Assembly: GCA_016930895.1 (NCBI GenBank)
Contig: JAFGFV010000198.1
Span: 1 to 27,708, forward strand
Direction: 5' to 3'
Source: Spirochaetales bacterium
GTDB lineage: Bacteria; Spirochaetota; Spirochaetia; SZUA-6; DRHE01
Length of the DNA stretch: 27,708 nt
Under the pieces are notes generated by a model. It was not told the origin of the DNA. It saw only the letters and a list, made by a program, of their open reading frames with translations, and did no database searches. Both the position numbers and the translations under genes were made by a program. Below are positions 1 through 7,117 of the stretch, one piece after another; position 1 is the stretch's first letter; each line of letters opens with the position of its first letter.

Positions 1-128
1 GAGCTGTTGAGATCGGAGAGGAACTCATCCAAGCGATCCTCGACGGAGACGGAGAGACTGCAGCTGGAAATGACCATTGCGACGGTAGCCACGGCCGCGA
101 CTATGATCAGCCCGATTCTTGCTTTCAT
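1..128 (-). CDS. Putative lipoprotein, N-terminus only (cut by window edge)
   Basis: A minus-strand reading frame begins with ATG at 128 and runs off the left edge. It starts MKARIGLIIVAAVATVAMVI and continues SSCSLS, a typical lipoprotein signal: basic start, hydrophobic stretch and a Cys after a small-residue lipobox (about residue 21). A GGAGGA ribosome site sits just upstream. The start lies only 17 bases after the FecR stop codon, so it is the third gene of the lipoprotein-FecR-lipoprotein operon. The visible mature part, about 20 residues, is acidic and gives no clue to function. The lipoprotein call rests on the signal peptide alone, and the rest of the gene is outside the window. Confidence 0.7.
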   Translation of the reverse strand, partial: MKARIGLIIVAAVATVAMVISSCSLSVSVEDRLDEFLSDLNS

Positions 129-145
129 GCCATCCTCCCGACCCG

Positions 146-1162
146 TCAAATGTCCGCCTCGCCCAGATACGGAACGATCGTGTGCTCGAACTCACCCAGG
201 AGCGACCTGAAACGATCCGCGAACTCGCTGAACGTCGAGTCGCTGCCCCCTGTCATGTGGCGAGGCTTGAGCAGCACGTACAGCCGGCCCCCGACATAGC
301 GTCGCAGGGACAGGCCCGCCAGGGCAAAGTAGCGCACGTTGAGCGACGAGTTGAAGGCCTTGAAGGCGATCGGCTTGATGGTTTCGTTCTCGTAGGCTTT
401 GGCCGCGTCGTTGCCCTCATTGGCGGCGATCCCGGCCTTTTTCTCCCGCTCTGCGTCTACCTGCGCCTTGAGTTCCTCGTACAAGGCCACGTACTCCTCC
501 ACGTTCTCGACGTAGTACTCCATCCGGTCGGCGATGCGCTCCAGGGCGGTCAGGGGGTCGGCGAGCATGGCGTCGAGCTTTTCCTGGTTCCAGCTGCTGT
601 AGTCGATCTGGTCGCGCTTTACCGCGAACTTCTCCCCGGGGGGCTCCCCAGGGCGTACCTCCACGGCCTCCTGCTGGGCCAGCTCGACCGCACTGCCCTC
701 GGCCTCCACGGTGACCAGACCGCTGTCCACCACGATCAGGGAGGACCCGTCCGCGCCCGCGTACACCGAGAACTCCGTGCCGCGCACACCGGCGATCATG
801 CTGCCGGTCTGGACCAGGGGCTCCTTGCCGGTGATCCGGTCGTAGCGGAACTTGATCGAGCCCAGCACTACGGAGAGCACCCCGGCGGTGTCACCGGCCT
901 GCTCCTTCTCCTGGAGCGTGAACACGGTCTCGGGGTTGACCTTGAGGGACAATCCGGCCTGGTCGATTTCCACGAAGCCGTCGAAGCCGGTCCGGACCGA
1001 GTCCCCGGTGTCCAGCACGTCCCCGATGTAGGCGTCCTCCACCCGTCCACTCTTGTAGCGCACGGTGGCGTCCCCTTCGGTGTATACCACGTCACTCGGA
1101 ACCGCGAAGGCCCCGGGGACCGCCAGGGCCAGGAGCGTGCACAGCGCCAGCGTCTTTTTCAT
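146..1162 (-). CDS. FecR-domain periplasmic protein
   Basis: A 338-residue exported protein. The ATG at 1162 is chosen because AAGGAAGGTGGGG precedes it and translation then opens with a clean signal peptide (MKKTLALCTLLALAVPGAFA, probable cleavage before VPSD). In-frame sequence further upstream runs antisense through the next gene and is not used. Residues about 25-175 have the beta-strand pattern of the FecR domain: VVYTEGDATV, then LDTGDSVRTG, GSIKF and the hallmark IAGVRGTEFSV. The C-terminal half is helical and charged, with a Glu/Lys-rich stretch around residues 220-260. No transmembrane helix follows the signal, so this is not the classical membrane-spanning anti-sigma FecR, and no FecI-type sigma factor is nearby. 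Such stand-alone periplasmic FecR proteins are known from diderms including spirochaetes; their role is largely undefined. It sits between two lipoprotein genes in one operon. Confidence 0.85.
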   Translation of the reverse strand: MKKTLALCTLLALAVPGAFAVPSDVVYTEGDATVRYKSGRVEDAYIGDVLDTGDSVRTGFDGFVEIDQAGLSLKVNPETVFTLQEKEQAGDTAGVLSVVLGSIKFRYDRITGKEPLVQTGSMIAGVRGTEFSVYAGADGSSLIVVDSGLVTVEAEGSAVELAQQEAVEVRPGEPPGEKFAVKRDQIDYSSWNQEKLDAMLADPLTALERIADRMEYYVENVEEYVALYEELKAQVDAEREKKAGIAANEGNDAAKAYENETIKPIAFKAFNSSLNVRYFALAGLSLRRYVGGRLYVLLKPRHMTGGSDSTFSEFADRFRSLLGEFEHTIVPYLGEADI

Positions 1163-1194
1163 GGTTTTGCCCCCACCTTCCTTGGCGCGGGCCC

Positions 1195-1656
1195 TCAGAA
1201 CGGGCCCTTGAAGCCGTGCAGCGTGCGGGAGAAGCAGGAGTGGCCCACCAGCAGGAGGATGCGCTGCCCATCCCGCGTTCGAAATGCCAGCAGTCGAGTG
1301 TTGTCCCTGAGATACTTGTTGAAGAAGGTTTTTACCTCCATCGAGTCGTAGAACTGGCGATAGCTGTCGGCGCTGATCCTCTCGCCCCTCTCCACCGCCG
1401 GCTCCTCCACCCGGAAGCCGGCCGCCAGGGCGGCGTGCCAGAACGCGGCCACGTCCCTTTCGAGGAGGACGATCTCCTGGTCCAGGAGGAAAGGCACCTC
1501 GCTCATGGCGATCAGGGCCTCGGCGTCCCCGCTGTTGATCAGCCCGGCCACGGTCCGCACGCTCCCGTCGTCCCGGGAGCGCTGAATGGACGCGCACGAG
1601 CCGAGTGCGGCGACCACGCATACGCACAACATGAGCCTGGCGATTGGTTTCCTCAT
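1195..1656 (-). CDS. Small lipoprotein of unknown function
   Basis: A 153-residue protein starting at the ATG at 1656, preceded by AGGAGAG. Residues 1-21 form a lipoprotein signal ending in LGSC, with Cys21 as the expected lipid attachment site. The mature part starts CASIQRSRDDG and then reads as a compact alpha/beta domain (for example LINSGDAEALIAMSEVPFLL), in the style of NTF2-like/SnoaL folds. That resemblance is only an impression from the pattern. The stop codon lies 32 bases before the FecR start, and a promoter at 1676-1703 shows that this is the first gene of the lipoprotein-FecR-lipoprotein unit. An overlong reading frame reaches back into the aldo/keto reductase region, but everything upstream of 1656 in it is antisense or out-of-frame shadow. 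The product is probably held in the periplasm by the inner or outer membrane. Confidence 0.75.
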   Translation of the reverse strand: MRKPIARLMLCVCVVAALGSCASIQRSRDDGSVRTVAGLINSGDAEALIAMSEVPFLLDQEIVLLERDVAAFWHAALAAGFRVEEPAVERGERISADSYRQFYDSMEVKTFFNKYLRDNTRLLAFRTRDGQRILLLVGHSCFSRTLHGFKGPF

Positions 1657-1675
1657 CGCTCTCCTGCCTCTTTCA

Positions 1676-1703
1676 AGTGTATCCCCGAAATCCCGCATTT
1701 CAA
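1676..1703 (-). promoter_or_regulatory. Sigma70-type promoter of the lipoprotein-FecR operon
   Basis: Read on the minus strand: TTGAAA (1703-1698), a 16-base spacer, then TACACT (1681-1676). The expected start of transcription is near 1669, about 13 bases before the ATG at 1656. This separates the lipoprotein-FecR operon from the araBD-reductase genes upstream, although read-through from them is possible because no clear terminator lies between. Confidence 0.5.
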
Positions 1704-1730
1704 TACGCACACCGGCGGGGCGGCAAAGCT

Positions 1731-2714
1731 CTACCAGCGCTGGTGTACGTCCGCCCTGATATACTTGTCGTAGATCTCGGTGATCCTCTTCATGACTTTT
1801 GCGGGAATCCTGGGCAGGTCCGAGGCCCGGCAGTTGTCCTCCACCTGCTCGGGACGCTTGGCCCCGGGGATGGTGCAGGAGACCGCGTCGTGCATCAGGA
1901 TCCAGCGAAGGGCGAGCTGCGCCATGCTCCACCCCTGGGGGAGCAGTGCCCTGATTTCCTCCACCGCCTGCAGGCCGCGCTCGTAGTCCACCCCGGCGAA
2001 GGTCTCGCCGCGGTCGAAGGCCTGCCCCTTGCGGTTGAAGTTGCGGTGGTCTTCCTTGTCGAACTTGGTCGTGCGGCTCATCTTGCCGGTCAGGAGCCCG
2101 CTGGCCAGGGGCACCCGGACGATCACGCCGATCCGCCGCGCCCGAGCTTCCCGGAAGAAGAGCTCCGCCGGGCGCTGGCGGAACACGTTGAAGATGATCT
2201 GGACGGTCTTGACCCCTGGGTACTCGATGGCCTTCAGCGCTTCTTCCACCTTCTCCACGCTCACGCCGTAGTTCTTGATGAGCCCCTCCTTGACCATGCC
2301 GTCCAGGGCCTCGAAGAGCTCCGGGTTGTAGTACACCTGGGTGGGCGGGCAGTGGAGCTGCACCAGGTCCAGGGCGTCCACCCGGAGATTCCTCAGGCTC
2401 TGCCGGATGAAGCCGCGGATGTTCTGGGGGGTGTATTTCTGGGCCACGTGGGGGTCGAGCTTGCGCCCCGCCTTGGTGGCCACGAAGATCTTCTCCGAAC
2501 GCTCCTTGAGCAGCTGGGCGATGAGCTTCTCGCTGCGCCCCATGCCGTAGACGTCGGCGGTGTCGAAAAAGTTGACGCCCATGTCCGCGGCCTTGTGCAG
2601 GGCGGCCAGGGACTGCTTGTCGTCGACGGCGCCCCAGCTGGAGCCGATGGCCCAGGCCCCGAAGCTCACCTCCGAGATCTTCATTCCGGTCGTGCCGAGA
2701 TTGCGGTATTTCAT
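1731..2714 (-). CDS. Aldo/keto reductase
   Basis: A 327-residue cytoplasmic NADPH-dependent oxidoreductase of the aldo/keto reductase superfamily (TIM barrel). The catalytic tetrad is visible: Asp51 and Tyr56 (FFDTADVYG), Lys81 (VATKAG) and His121 (LVQLHCPP). The N-terminus MKYRNLGTTGMKISEVSFG and the late IPGAKRPEQVEDN cofactor-binding motif are typical, and the length is normal for the family. The gene follows the iron-sulfur aldo/keto reductase by 33 bases and is the last gene of the araB-araD-reductase run. That context suggests it reduces or oxidises a sugar or sugar-derived aldehyde, but the sequence does not reveal the substrate. The start is the first Met of the conserved N-terminus, with an AGGAGAG ribosome site upstream. 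Confidence 0.9.
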   Translation of the reverse strand: MKYRNLGTTGMKISEVSFGAWAIGSSWGAVDDKQSLAALHKAADMGVNFFDTADVYGMGRSEKLIAQLLKERSEKIFVATKAGRKLDPHVAQKYTPQNIRGFIRQSLRNLRVDALDLVQLHCPPTQVYYNPELFEALDGMVKEGLIKNYGVSVEKVEEALKAIEYPGVKTVQIIFNVFRQRPAELFFREARARRIGVIVRVPLASGLLTGKMSRTTKFDKEDHRNFNRKGQAFDRGETFAGVDYERGLQAVEEIRALLPQGWSMAQLALRWILMHDAVSCTIPGAKRPEQVEDNCRASDLPRIPAKVMKRITEIYDKYIRADVHQRW

Positions 2715-2747
2715 GCTCTCCTCCTTGCCTTGTGTTCCGGGGCTTTC

Positions 2748-3842
2748 TTAGGCGGGCCGCCCCAAGGCCACGATCTCCTTGAGCCGCTGGATGATCGGCA
2801 GGTGCTGGGTGCAGGCCTCTTCGCACTGGCCGCACTCCGTGCACGCCGCCGCCGCCTCGGGTGAGATGTTCCAGTGCATCTTGAGCCGCTCCAGGAGCTT
2901 GTCCTTGCTGCCGTACAGCTTCATGTGGTTGTAGGCGTCCATGAGCTTGGGAATCGGGATCCCCTCCGGGCAGTGGTCGCAGTACTGGCAACCGGTGCAC
3001 AGGTCGAGGAAGGCCTCGCTGATGGACTGCTTGATCCTCTCGACATGCTCGCTGTCCACTCCCTGGTACGACTCTACCGCCCGCAGCGCCTCGCGGACCT
3101 CCTCTAGGTTGCCGAAGCCCACCAGGGCGGTGGTGATCCGTTCATGGGAGAACAGGAAGTGGAGGGCTGCCTCCACCACGGTCTGCTCCGGACTGCTCTT
3201 GATGAAGGCGAACACCTCTGGATTCTGAGGGATCAGCCCCCCTCCCAGGGGGTTCATGACCACGCAGCCCAGGTTCCTGGCGGCGATGGTCTCGAAGGCC
3301 TTCTGGCGGATCGAGAAGTTGTACGCAGAGTAGCCGAACAGGACCCCTTCGAACACCTCCTCCGCCAGGAGCTCCTTGATCTGGTCGCCGATCAGGTGGC
3401 TCGACACGCAGATGTGCCGGATCAGGCCTTCCTCCTTGAGCTTCTGGAAGGCCTGGATGACTCCCTTCTGCTTGCGTGCCGCCCAGTTCTCCAGGGTCAC
3501 GATGCACCACACGTGGTAGAAGTCGATGGCCTCCAGGTTCAGGCGCCGGAGCTGCTTTTCGATTTCCCTGCGGATGCCCGCCTCGGTGGATTCGAAGGTC
3601 TTGGTGGCGCAGTAGAAGGGCAGGCCGAGACGCCTGAGCTCCTTGAAACCCTCTCCGAAGGCCTGCTCGCTCTTGACCCCGAAGTAGGCCGGGGCCGTGT
3701 CGAAGTAGTTGACCCCGCCCCGGGCGGCCTCCGTCATCATCTGGACGCACGCCTCCCGGTCGTCCACGGCCTGGAAGCGCATTCCTCCGAAGCCGAGCAC
3801 CGAGCAGCGTTTACCGGTGCTGCCGTATTCCCTGTAGATCAT
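2748..3842 (-). CDS. Aldo/keto reductase with C-terminal two-cluster ferredoxin-like domain
   Basis: A 364-residue protein. The ATG at 3842 opens the conserved start MIYREYGSTGKRCSVLGFGG. A longer frame to 3998 would run antisense-like into araD and is rejected. Residues 1-265 are an aldo/keto reductase barrel with Asp48, Tyr53, Lys81 and His110 in the expected places. Residues 280-350 carry two 4Fe-4S cysteine clusters: Cys282, 285, 288 and 291 (CTGCQYCDHC), and Cys334, 337, 340 and 344 (CTECGQCEEAC). This architecture is a known subfamily of unknown substrate, thought to pass electrons between the clusters and the barrel. It lies 25 bases after araD and 33 bases before the second reductase. 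The His110 context FYHVW differs from the neighbour's QLHCPP, so the two reductases are distant relatives and not a recent duplication. Confidence 0.9.
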   Translation of the reverse strand: MIYREYGSTGKRCSVLGFGGMRFQAVDDREACVQMMTEAARGGVNYFDTAPAYFGVKSEQAFGEGFKELRRLGLPFYCATKTFESTEAGIRREIEKQLRRLNLEAIDFYHVWCIVTLENWAARKQKGVIQAFQKLKEEGLIRHICVSSHLIGDQIKELLAEEVFEGVLFGYSAYNFSIRQKAFETIAARNLGCVVMNPLGGGLIPQNPEVFAFIKSSPEQTVVEAALHFLFSHERITTALVGFGNLEEVREALRAVESYQGVDSEHVERIKQSISEAFLDLCTGCQYCDHCPEGIPIPKLMDAYNHMKLYGSKDKLLERLKMHWNISPEAAAACTECGQCEEACTQHLPIIQRLKEIVALGRPA

Positions 3843-3867
3843 GGTCGATACCCGTTCCTTTCGTGGT

Positions 3868-4590
3868 TCAGTGTTCTCCCCCCTGGCCGTAGTAGGCGTC
3901 CTTGCCGTGCTTGCGCAGGTAGTGCTTGTCCATGAGGGTCTGCTTGATCTCCGTGAGCTCCGGGGCCAGGGCCGCGGAGTGCAGGCCGAGCTCCGCAACG
4001 TACTCCAGGATCAGGCTGTGGTACACCGCCTGGGCGGGAGACCTGCCCCAGGTGAAGGGGCCGTGGCAGGCCACCAGCACCCCAGGGACGCTGCGGTAGT
4101 CATAGCGGGCGAAGGTCTCGAGAATCTGCACCGCGGTTTCTTCCTCGTAATCCCGGGAGATCTGCTCGTCCCGCATGACCTCGGTGCAGGGCACCTCCCC
4201 GTAGAAGGTGTCCGCGTGGGTGGTGCCGAAGCAGGGCAGGGGGCGCCGCGCCTGGGCCCAGGCCGTGGCGTACCGGGAGTGGGTATGCACCACCCCGCCG
4301 ATCTCGGAGAATGCCTCGTACAGCCGAACGTGGGTCCGGGTGTCCGAGGAGGGATTCAGGTCGCCCTCCAGCACCCTCGCCTCGAGGTCCACCAGGACCA
4401 TCGACTCGGGGGACAGCTCCTCGTATGCGACCCCGCTGGGCTTGATGGCCACCACGCCGCTGGGGCGATGGATGCCCGAGACGTTTCCGAACGTGGCGAC
4501 CACCAGCCCCAGGTCGCGCAGCTCCAGGTTGGCCCGGTAGACCTCCTCGCGGAGGGCCCGGATCGCGGCATCTCCGGCGGGTTCAGGCAC
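3868..4590 (-). CDS. araD: L-ribulose-5-phosphate 4-epimerase
   Basis: A 240-residue class II aldolase-fold epimerase that converts L-ribulose 5-phosphate to D-xylulose 5-phosphate, feeding the pentose phosphate pathway. Zinc ligands are visible as His102 and His104 (VHTHSRYAT) and His176 (ACHGPF). The catalytic-type residues Asp83 (SSDTRTH), Asp127 (HADTFYG) and the C-terminal Tyr pair at 233-234 (YYGQ) match the AraD pattern. The start is GTG at 4590: it gives the normal family length, has a GGGAG ribosome site, and overlaps the end of araB by 8 bases, indicating translational coupling. SgbE and UlaF are close relatives, but the adjoining L-ribulokinase supports AraD. The reductase genes follow in the same operon. 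Confidence 0.93.
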   Translation of the reverse strand: MPEPAGDAAIRALREEVYRANLELRDLGLVVATFGNVSGIHRPSGVVAIKPSGVAYEELSPESMVLVDLEARVLEGDLNPSSDTRTHVRLYEAFSEIGGVVHTHSRYATAWAQARRPLPCFGTTHADTFYGEVPCTEVMRDEQISRDYEEETAVQILETFARYDYRSVPGVLVACHGPFTWGRSPAQAVYHSLILEYVAELGLHSAALAPELTEIKQTLMDKHYLRKHGKDAYYGQGGEH

Positions 4591-6268
4591 GGCTGAGCTC
4601 CCGTAGCTGCGGCTCGAGGGCCTTGCCCAGGGCCAGGTAGCGCTGGTACAGCTGCTCGTACACGCGGACGCCCGCGGGGTCGGGCTGGTAGGTCGTGCTG
4701 TAGCCGCTTCCCATCTTGTCCTGGGCCGCGGGCACGCTGGGGTGGATGCCGGCGGCCACGGCCGCAAACATGGCCGCGCCCAGGGCGGTGCACTGCTCCG
4801 AGGCGGCCACCTTGATGGGCATGCCCAGCACGTCCGCGGTGACCTGCATGACAAACGGGCTCTTCTGCGAGATACCCCCCAAGGCCACCACCTGTTCCAC
4901 GTCGACCCCCTGCTCCCGGAAGCGCTCGATGATGGCCCGGGAGCCGAACGCGGTGGCCTCCACCAGGGCTCGGAACACCCGCGGGGCCGTGCTGCCGAGG
5001 GTCAGCCCCACGATGGCTCCCGTGAGGCTCTGGTCCGCGTCGGGGGTGCGGCGCCCGTTGAGCCAGTCCAGCGCCAGGAGTCCGGACTCTCCGGCGGGGA
5101 TCCGGGCCGCCTCTTCGGTCAGGTTGACCAGGATCCGGGCCTTGAGGTCCTGCCGCAGCTGATCCTTCTGGTCGGGATCCTCGGGGCTCGATTCGGCGTA
5201 CTCGAGGGGCCAGTACAGGAGGTTCACGAACCAGGCGTACACGTCACCGAAGGCCGACTGGCCCGCCTCCAGGCCGACCATGCCCGGCAGGACCGAGCCG
5301 TCCACCTGGCCGCAGATTCCTGCCACCTGCTTGTCGGCCACCGCCTCGTGCGGGGACACGATCATGTCGCACGTGGACGTGCCCATGATCTTGGCGAGCG
5401 TGCCTTCCCGGATGCCTCCGCCCACCGCGCCCATGTGGGCGTCGAACGCCCCGACCGTCACGGCGATTCCGGTCCGCAGACCGAGCCGTTCGGCCCACTC
5501 CCCGCAGAGGTCTCCGGCCCGCACGTCGGAGGTGTACGTGTCGGAGTACAAGCGCTCGCGCAGCCCTTGGAGCTTGGGATCGAGCCGGACGAGAAACTCC
5601 TCCGACGGGAGTCCGTTCCACTCGGGGTGCCACATGGCCTTGTGGCCCGCCGCGCAGCGGCTGCGCTTGAGGGAGAGCGGGTCCGACCGGCCCGTGAGCA
5701 GGGCCGGGATCCAGTCGCAGTGCTCGACCCACGAGTAGGCCGCCTTTGCCACGGCCGGGTCCTCCCGGATCACATGCAGGATCTTGGCCCAGAACCACTC
5801 GGAGGAGTAGATGCCTCCCTCGTAGCGGGTGTAGTCGACTCCGCCCCAGCTGCGGGTAAGCTGGTTGATCTCCTCCGCCTCCCGAACGGCGGTGTGGTCT
5901 TTCCAGAGTACGAACATGGCGTTGGGGTTTTCCGCAAACTTGTCGGTGAGGGACAGGGGCGTGCCTGCGCGGTCGACCGCACATGGGGTGGAGCCCGTGG
6001 TGTCGATTCCAATGCCCGCGACCCGTTCGCCGGCCCCGGCAGGCAGCTGCGCGAGGGCCTCGTGCACCGAGCTCTGCATGGATTCCAGGTAGTCCCGGGG
6101 ATGCTGGCGGAAGCAGTTCCTGCCGGGGTCGCTGTACAGGCCGCGCTGCCACCGAGGGTAGTACGCCACGGCGTTGGCCTCTTCCTTTCCCGAATGGGCG
6201 TTCACGAGCACCGCGCGCACGGAGTCCGTTCCAAAATCCAGTCCGAGAACGTACTGCTGTTCTGACAT
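4583..6268 (-). CDS. araB: L-ribulokinase
   Basis: A 561-residue FGGY-family sugar kinase that phosphorylates L-ribulose (ATP-dependent) in the cytoplasm. It looks strongly like AraB throughout: LGLDFGTDSVRAV at residues 8-20 (phosphate-binding start), YPRWQRG, FRQHPRDYLESM, DTTGSTP, then ENPNAMFVLWKDHTA (113-127), GGIYSSEWFWAKI, MGTSTCD, GICGQVDGSV, GLEAGQSAFGDVYAWF, DWLNGRRTPDA and the late ALGGISQKSPFV motif. The ATG at 6268 follows AGGAGGACAGGGA, an excellent ribosome site; upstream in-frame Met codons lack one. It is the first gene of the operon, with a candidate promoter at 6336-6365 and a divergent TetR gene beyond. L-arabinose isomerase (araA) is not in the window, so its substrate must come from elsewhere. 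Confidence 0.96.
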   Translation of the reverse strand: MSEQQYVLGLDFGTDSVRAVLVNAHSGKEEANAVAYYPRWQRGLYSDPGRNCFRQHPRDYLESMQSSVHEALAQLPAGAGERVAGIGIDTTGSTPCAVDRAGTPLSLTDKFAENPNAMFVLWKDHTAVREAEEINQLTRSWGGVDYTRYEGGIYSSEWFWAKILHVIREDPAVAKAAYSWVEHCDWIPALLTGRSDPLSLKRSRCAAGHKAMWHPEWNGLPSEEFLVRLDPKLQGLRERLYSDTYTSDVRAGDLCGEWAERLGLRTGIAVTVGAFDAHMGAVGGGIREGTLAKIMGTSTCDMIVSPHEAVADKQVAGICGQVDGSVLPGMVGLEAGQSAFGDVYAWFVNLLYWPLEYAESSPEDPDQKDQLRQDLKARILVNLTEEAARIPAGESGLLALDWLNGRRTPDADQSLTGAIVGLTLGSTAPRVFRALVEATAFGSRAIIERFREQGVDVEQVVALGGISQKSPFVMQVTADVLGMPIKVAASEQCTALGAAMFAAVAAGIHPSVPAAQDKMGSGYSTTYQPDPAGVRVYEQLYQRYLALGKALEPQLRELSRA

Positions 6269-6335
6269 TCCCTGTCCTCCTGCCTTGGCGCTGGGGCGCC
6301 CTTTCCGACGCCCCGCAGACACCCTGCCGACGCCC

Positions 6336-6365
6336 AGTATAGACGGAAAAAGAGGAGGGTTTCCA
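6336..6365 (-). promoter_or_regulatory. Candidate promoter of the araB operon
   Basis: On the minus strand, TGGAAA (6365-6360), an 18-base spacer and TATACT (6341-6336). The -10 is good and the -35 is fair. Transcription would start about 60 bases before the araB ATG. The TetR palindrome lies about 60 bases upstream of the -35, so any control of araB by that regulator would need to act at a distance or through a site I do not see. Confidence 0.4.
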
Positions 6366-6387
6366 TACTCTTCCGGCTTCCTGCCTC

Positions 6388-6416
6388 TTGATTTCGGGGC
6401 GGGATGGTGGTACTCT
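6388..6416 (+). promoter_or_regulatory. Promoter of the tetR-SDR operon
   Basis: TTGATT (6388-6393), a 17-base spacer and TACTCT (6411-6416). The expected start of transcription falls at about 6423-6425, exactly at the left edge of the perfect palindrome at 6424-6441. A bound repressor would cover the start site, which fits autoregulation. Confidence 0.5.
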
Positions 6417-6423
6417 CAGATGC

Positions 6424-6441
6424 AGACCGACCGGTCGGTCT
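6424..6441. promoter_or_regulatory. Perfect 18-bp palindrome, likely TetR operator
   Basis: AGACCGACCGGTCGGTCT is its own reverse complement over all 18 bases. It lies 7 bases after the putative -10 and 28 bases before the GTG of the TetR-family gene. The core ACCGACCGGTCGGT is a form commonly found as a TetR-family operator. The position suggests that the adjacent regulator represses its own operon; that is inference from placement and symmetry. Confidence 0.75.
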
Positions 6442-6469
6442 ATGGGCTTGTTGAAGGAGGAAACGGACC

Positions 6470-7117
6470 GTGAAAGACAGGGGCAGGGCTTCGGGAGTCC
6501 CGGCGCGGGAGGGGGCTTCCGAGCACCAGCGTGCCGAGGAGACGCGGGAGAGGATCCTCGGCGCAGCCGAGGAGTGCTTCGCCCGCGACGGGTTCGAAGC
6601 GACCGGAGTAGCCGAGATCTGCACGGTCGCAGGGGTCAGCAAGGGCGCCCTGTACCACCATTTTCCCAGCAAGCAGACGATCTTCGTCGAGCTGTACGAA
6701 CGATGGATGGAGGGCTTCATGGAGGAAATGAGGGCCGTGCGCGACGAGGCCGGCTCCGTTCCCCAGGCCCTGATGGTCATGGTCCGGATGATCGGGGTGA
6801 TCTTCCAGACCGCCTCGGAGAAGCTTCCCGTGTTCTTCGAGTTCCTGACCAAGTCGACCCGGGAGCCCGAGATCTGGAAGGCCACGGCCGCGCCGTATCG
6901 CCTGTTCAAGGAGTTCTTCGCGGAGATGATCCGCAGGGGAATCCAGGAGGGTTCGCTCAAGGACGTGGACCCCGAGCGGACCGCCCAGATCCTGGTGTCG
7001 TACGGGGCGGGGCTGGTCATGCAGGGCGTGTTCGATCCCCAGGGAGGCGACTGGGTCCGGGTCGGGGTGGAAGGCCTGGGGATGCTCCTGGAACCCATCG
7101 TGACGGAGGGAATCTGA
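6470..7117 (+). CDS. TetR/AcrR-family transcriptional regulator
   Basis: A 215-residue one-component regulator. The GTG at 6470 is selected by the AAGGAGG at 6454-6460. The N-terminal tail (residues 1-22) is polar. Residues 24-75 form the TetR DNA-binding domain, with ILGAAEECFARDGFEATGVAEI and the recognition-helix signature VSKGALYHHFPSKQTIF. The remaining helical domain should bind an effector and form the dimer; its ligand cannot be read from sequence. It contains several aromatic residues (for example VFFEFLTK). The stop codon overlaps the ATG of the next gene (TGATG), so the regulator and the double-SDR protein are translated together, and the ligand may be a substrate or product of that enzyme. 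It is divergent from araB. TetR regulators are not the usual arabinose regulators (AraC, AraR), so control of the SDR gene is the safer guess. Confidence 0.9.
   Translation: MKDRGRASGVPAREGASEHQRAEETRERILGAAEECFARDGFEATGVAEICTVAGVSKGALYHHFPSKQTIFVELYERWMEGFMEEMRAVRDEAGSVPQALMVMVRMIGVIFQTASEKLPVFFEFLTKSTREPEIWKATAAPYRLFKEFFAEMIRRGIQEGSLKDVDPERTAQILVSYGAGLVMQGVFDPQGGDWVRVGVEGLGMLLEPIVTEGI

Noticed and set aside
1195..3000. A 601-residue frame that would fuse the small lipoprotein to upstream sequence
   Set aside because: The upstream part is an out-of-frame reading of the aldo/keto reductases. The lipoprotein signal and ribosome site mark the true start at 1656.
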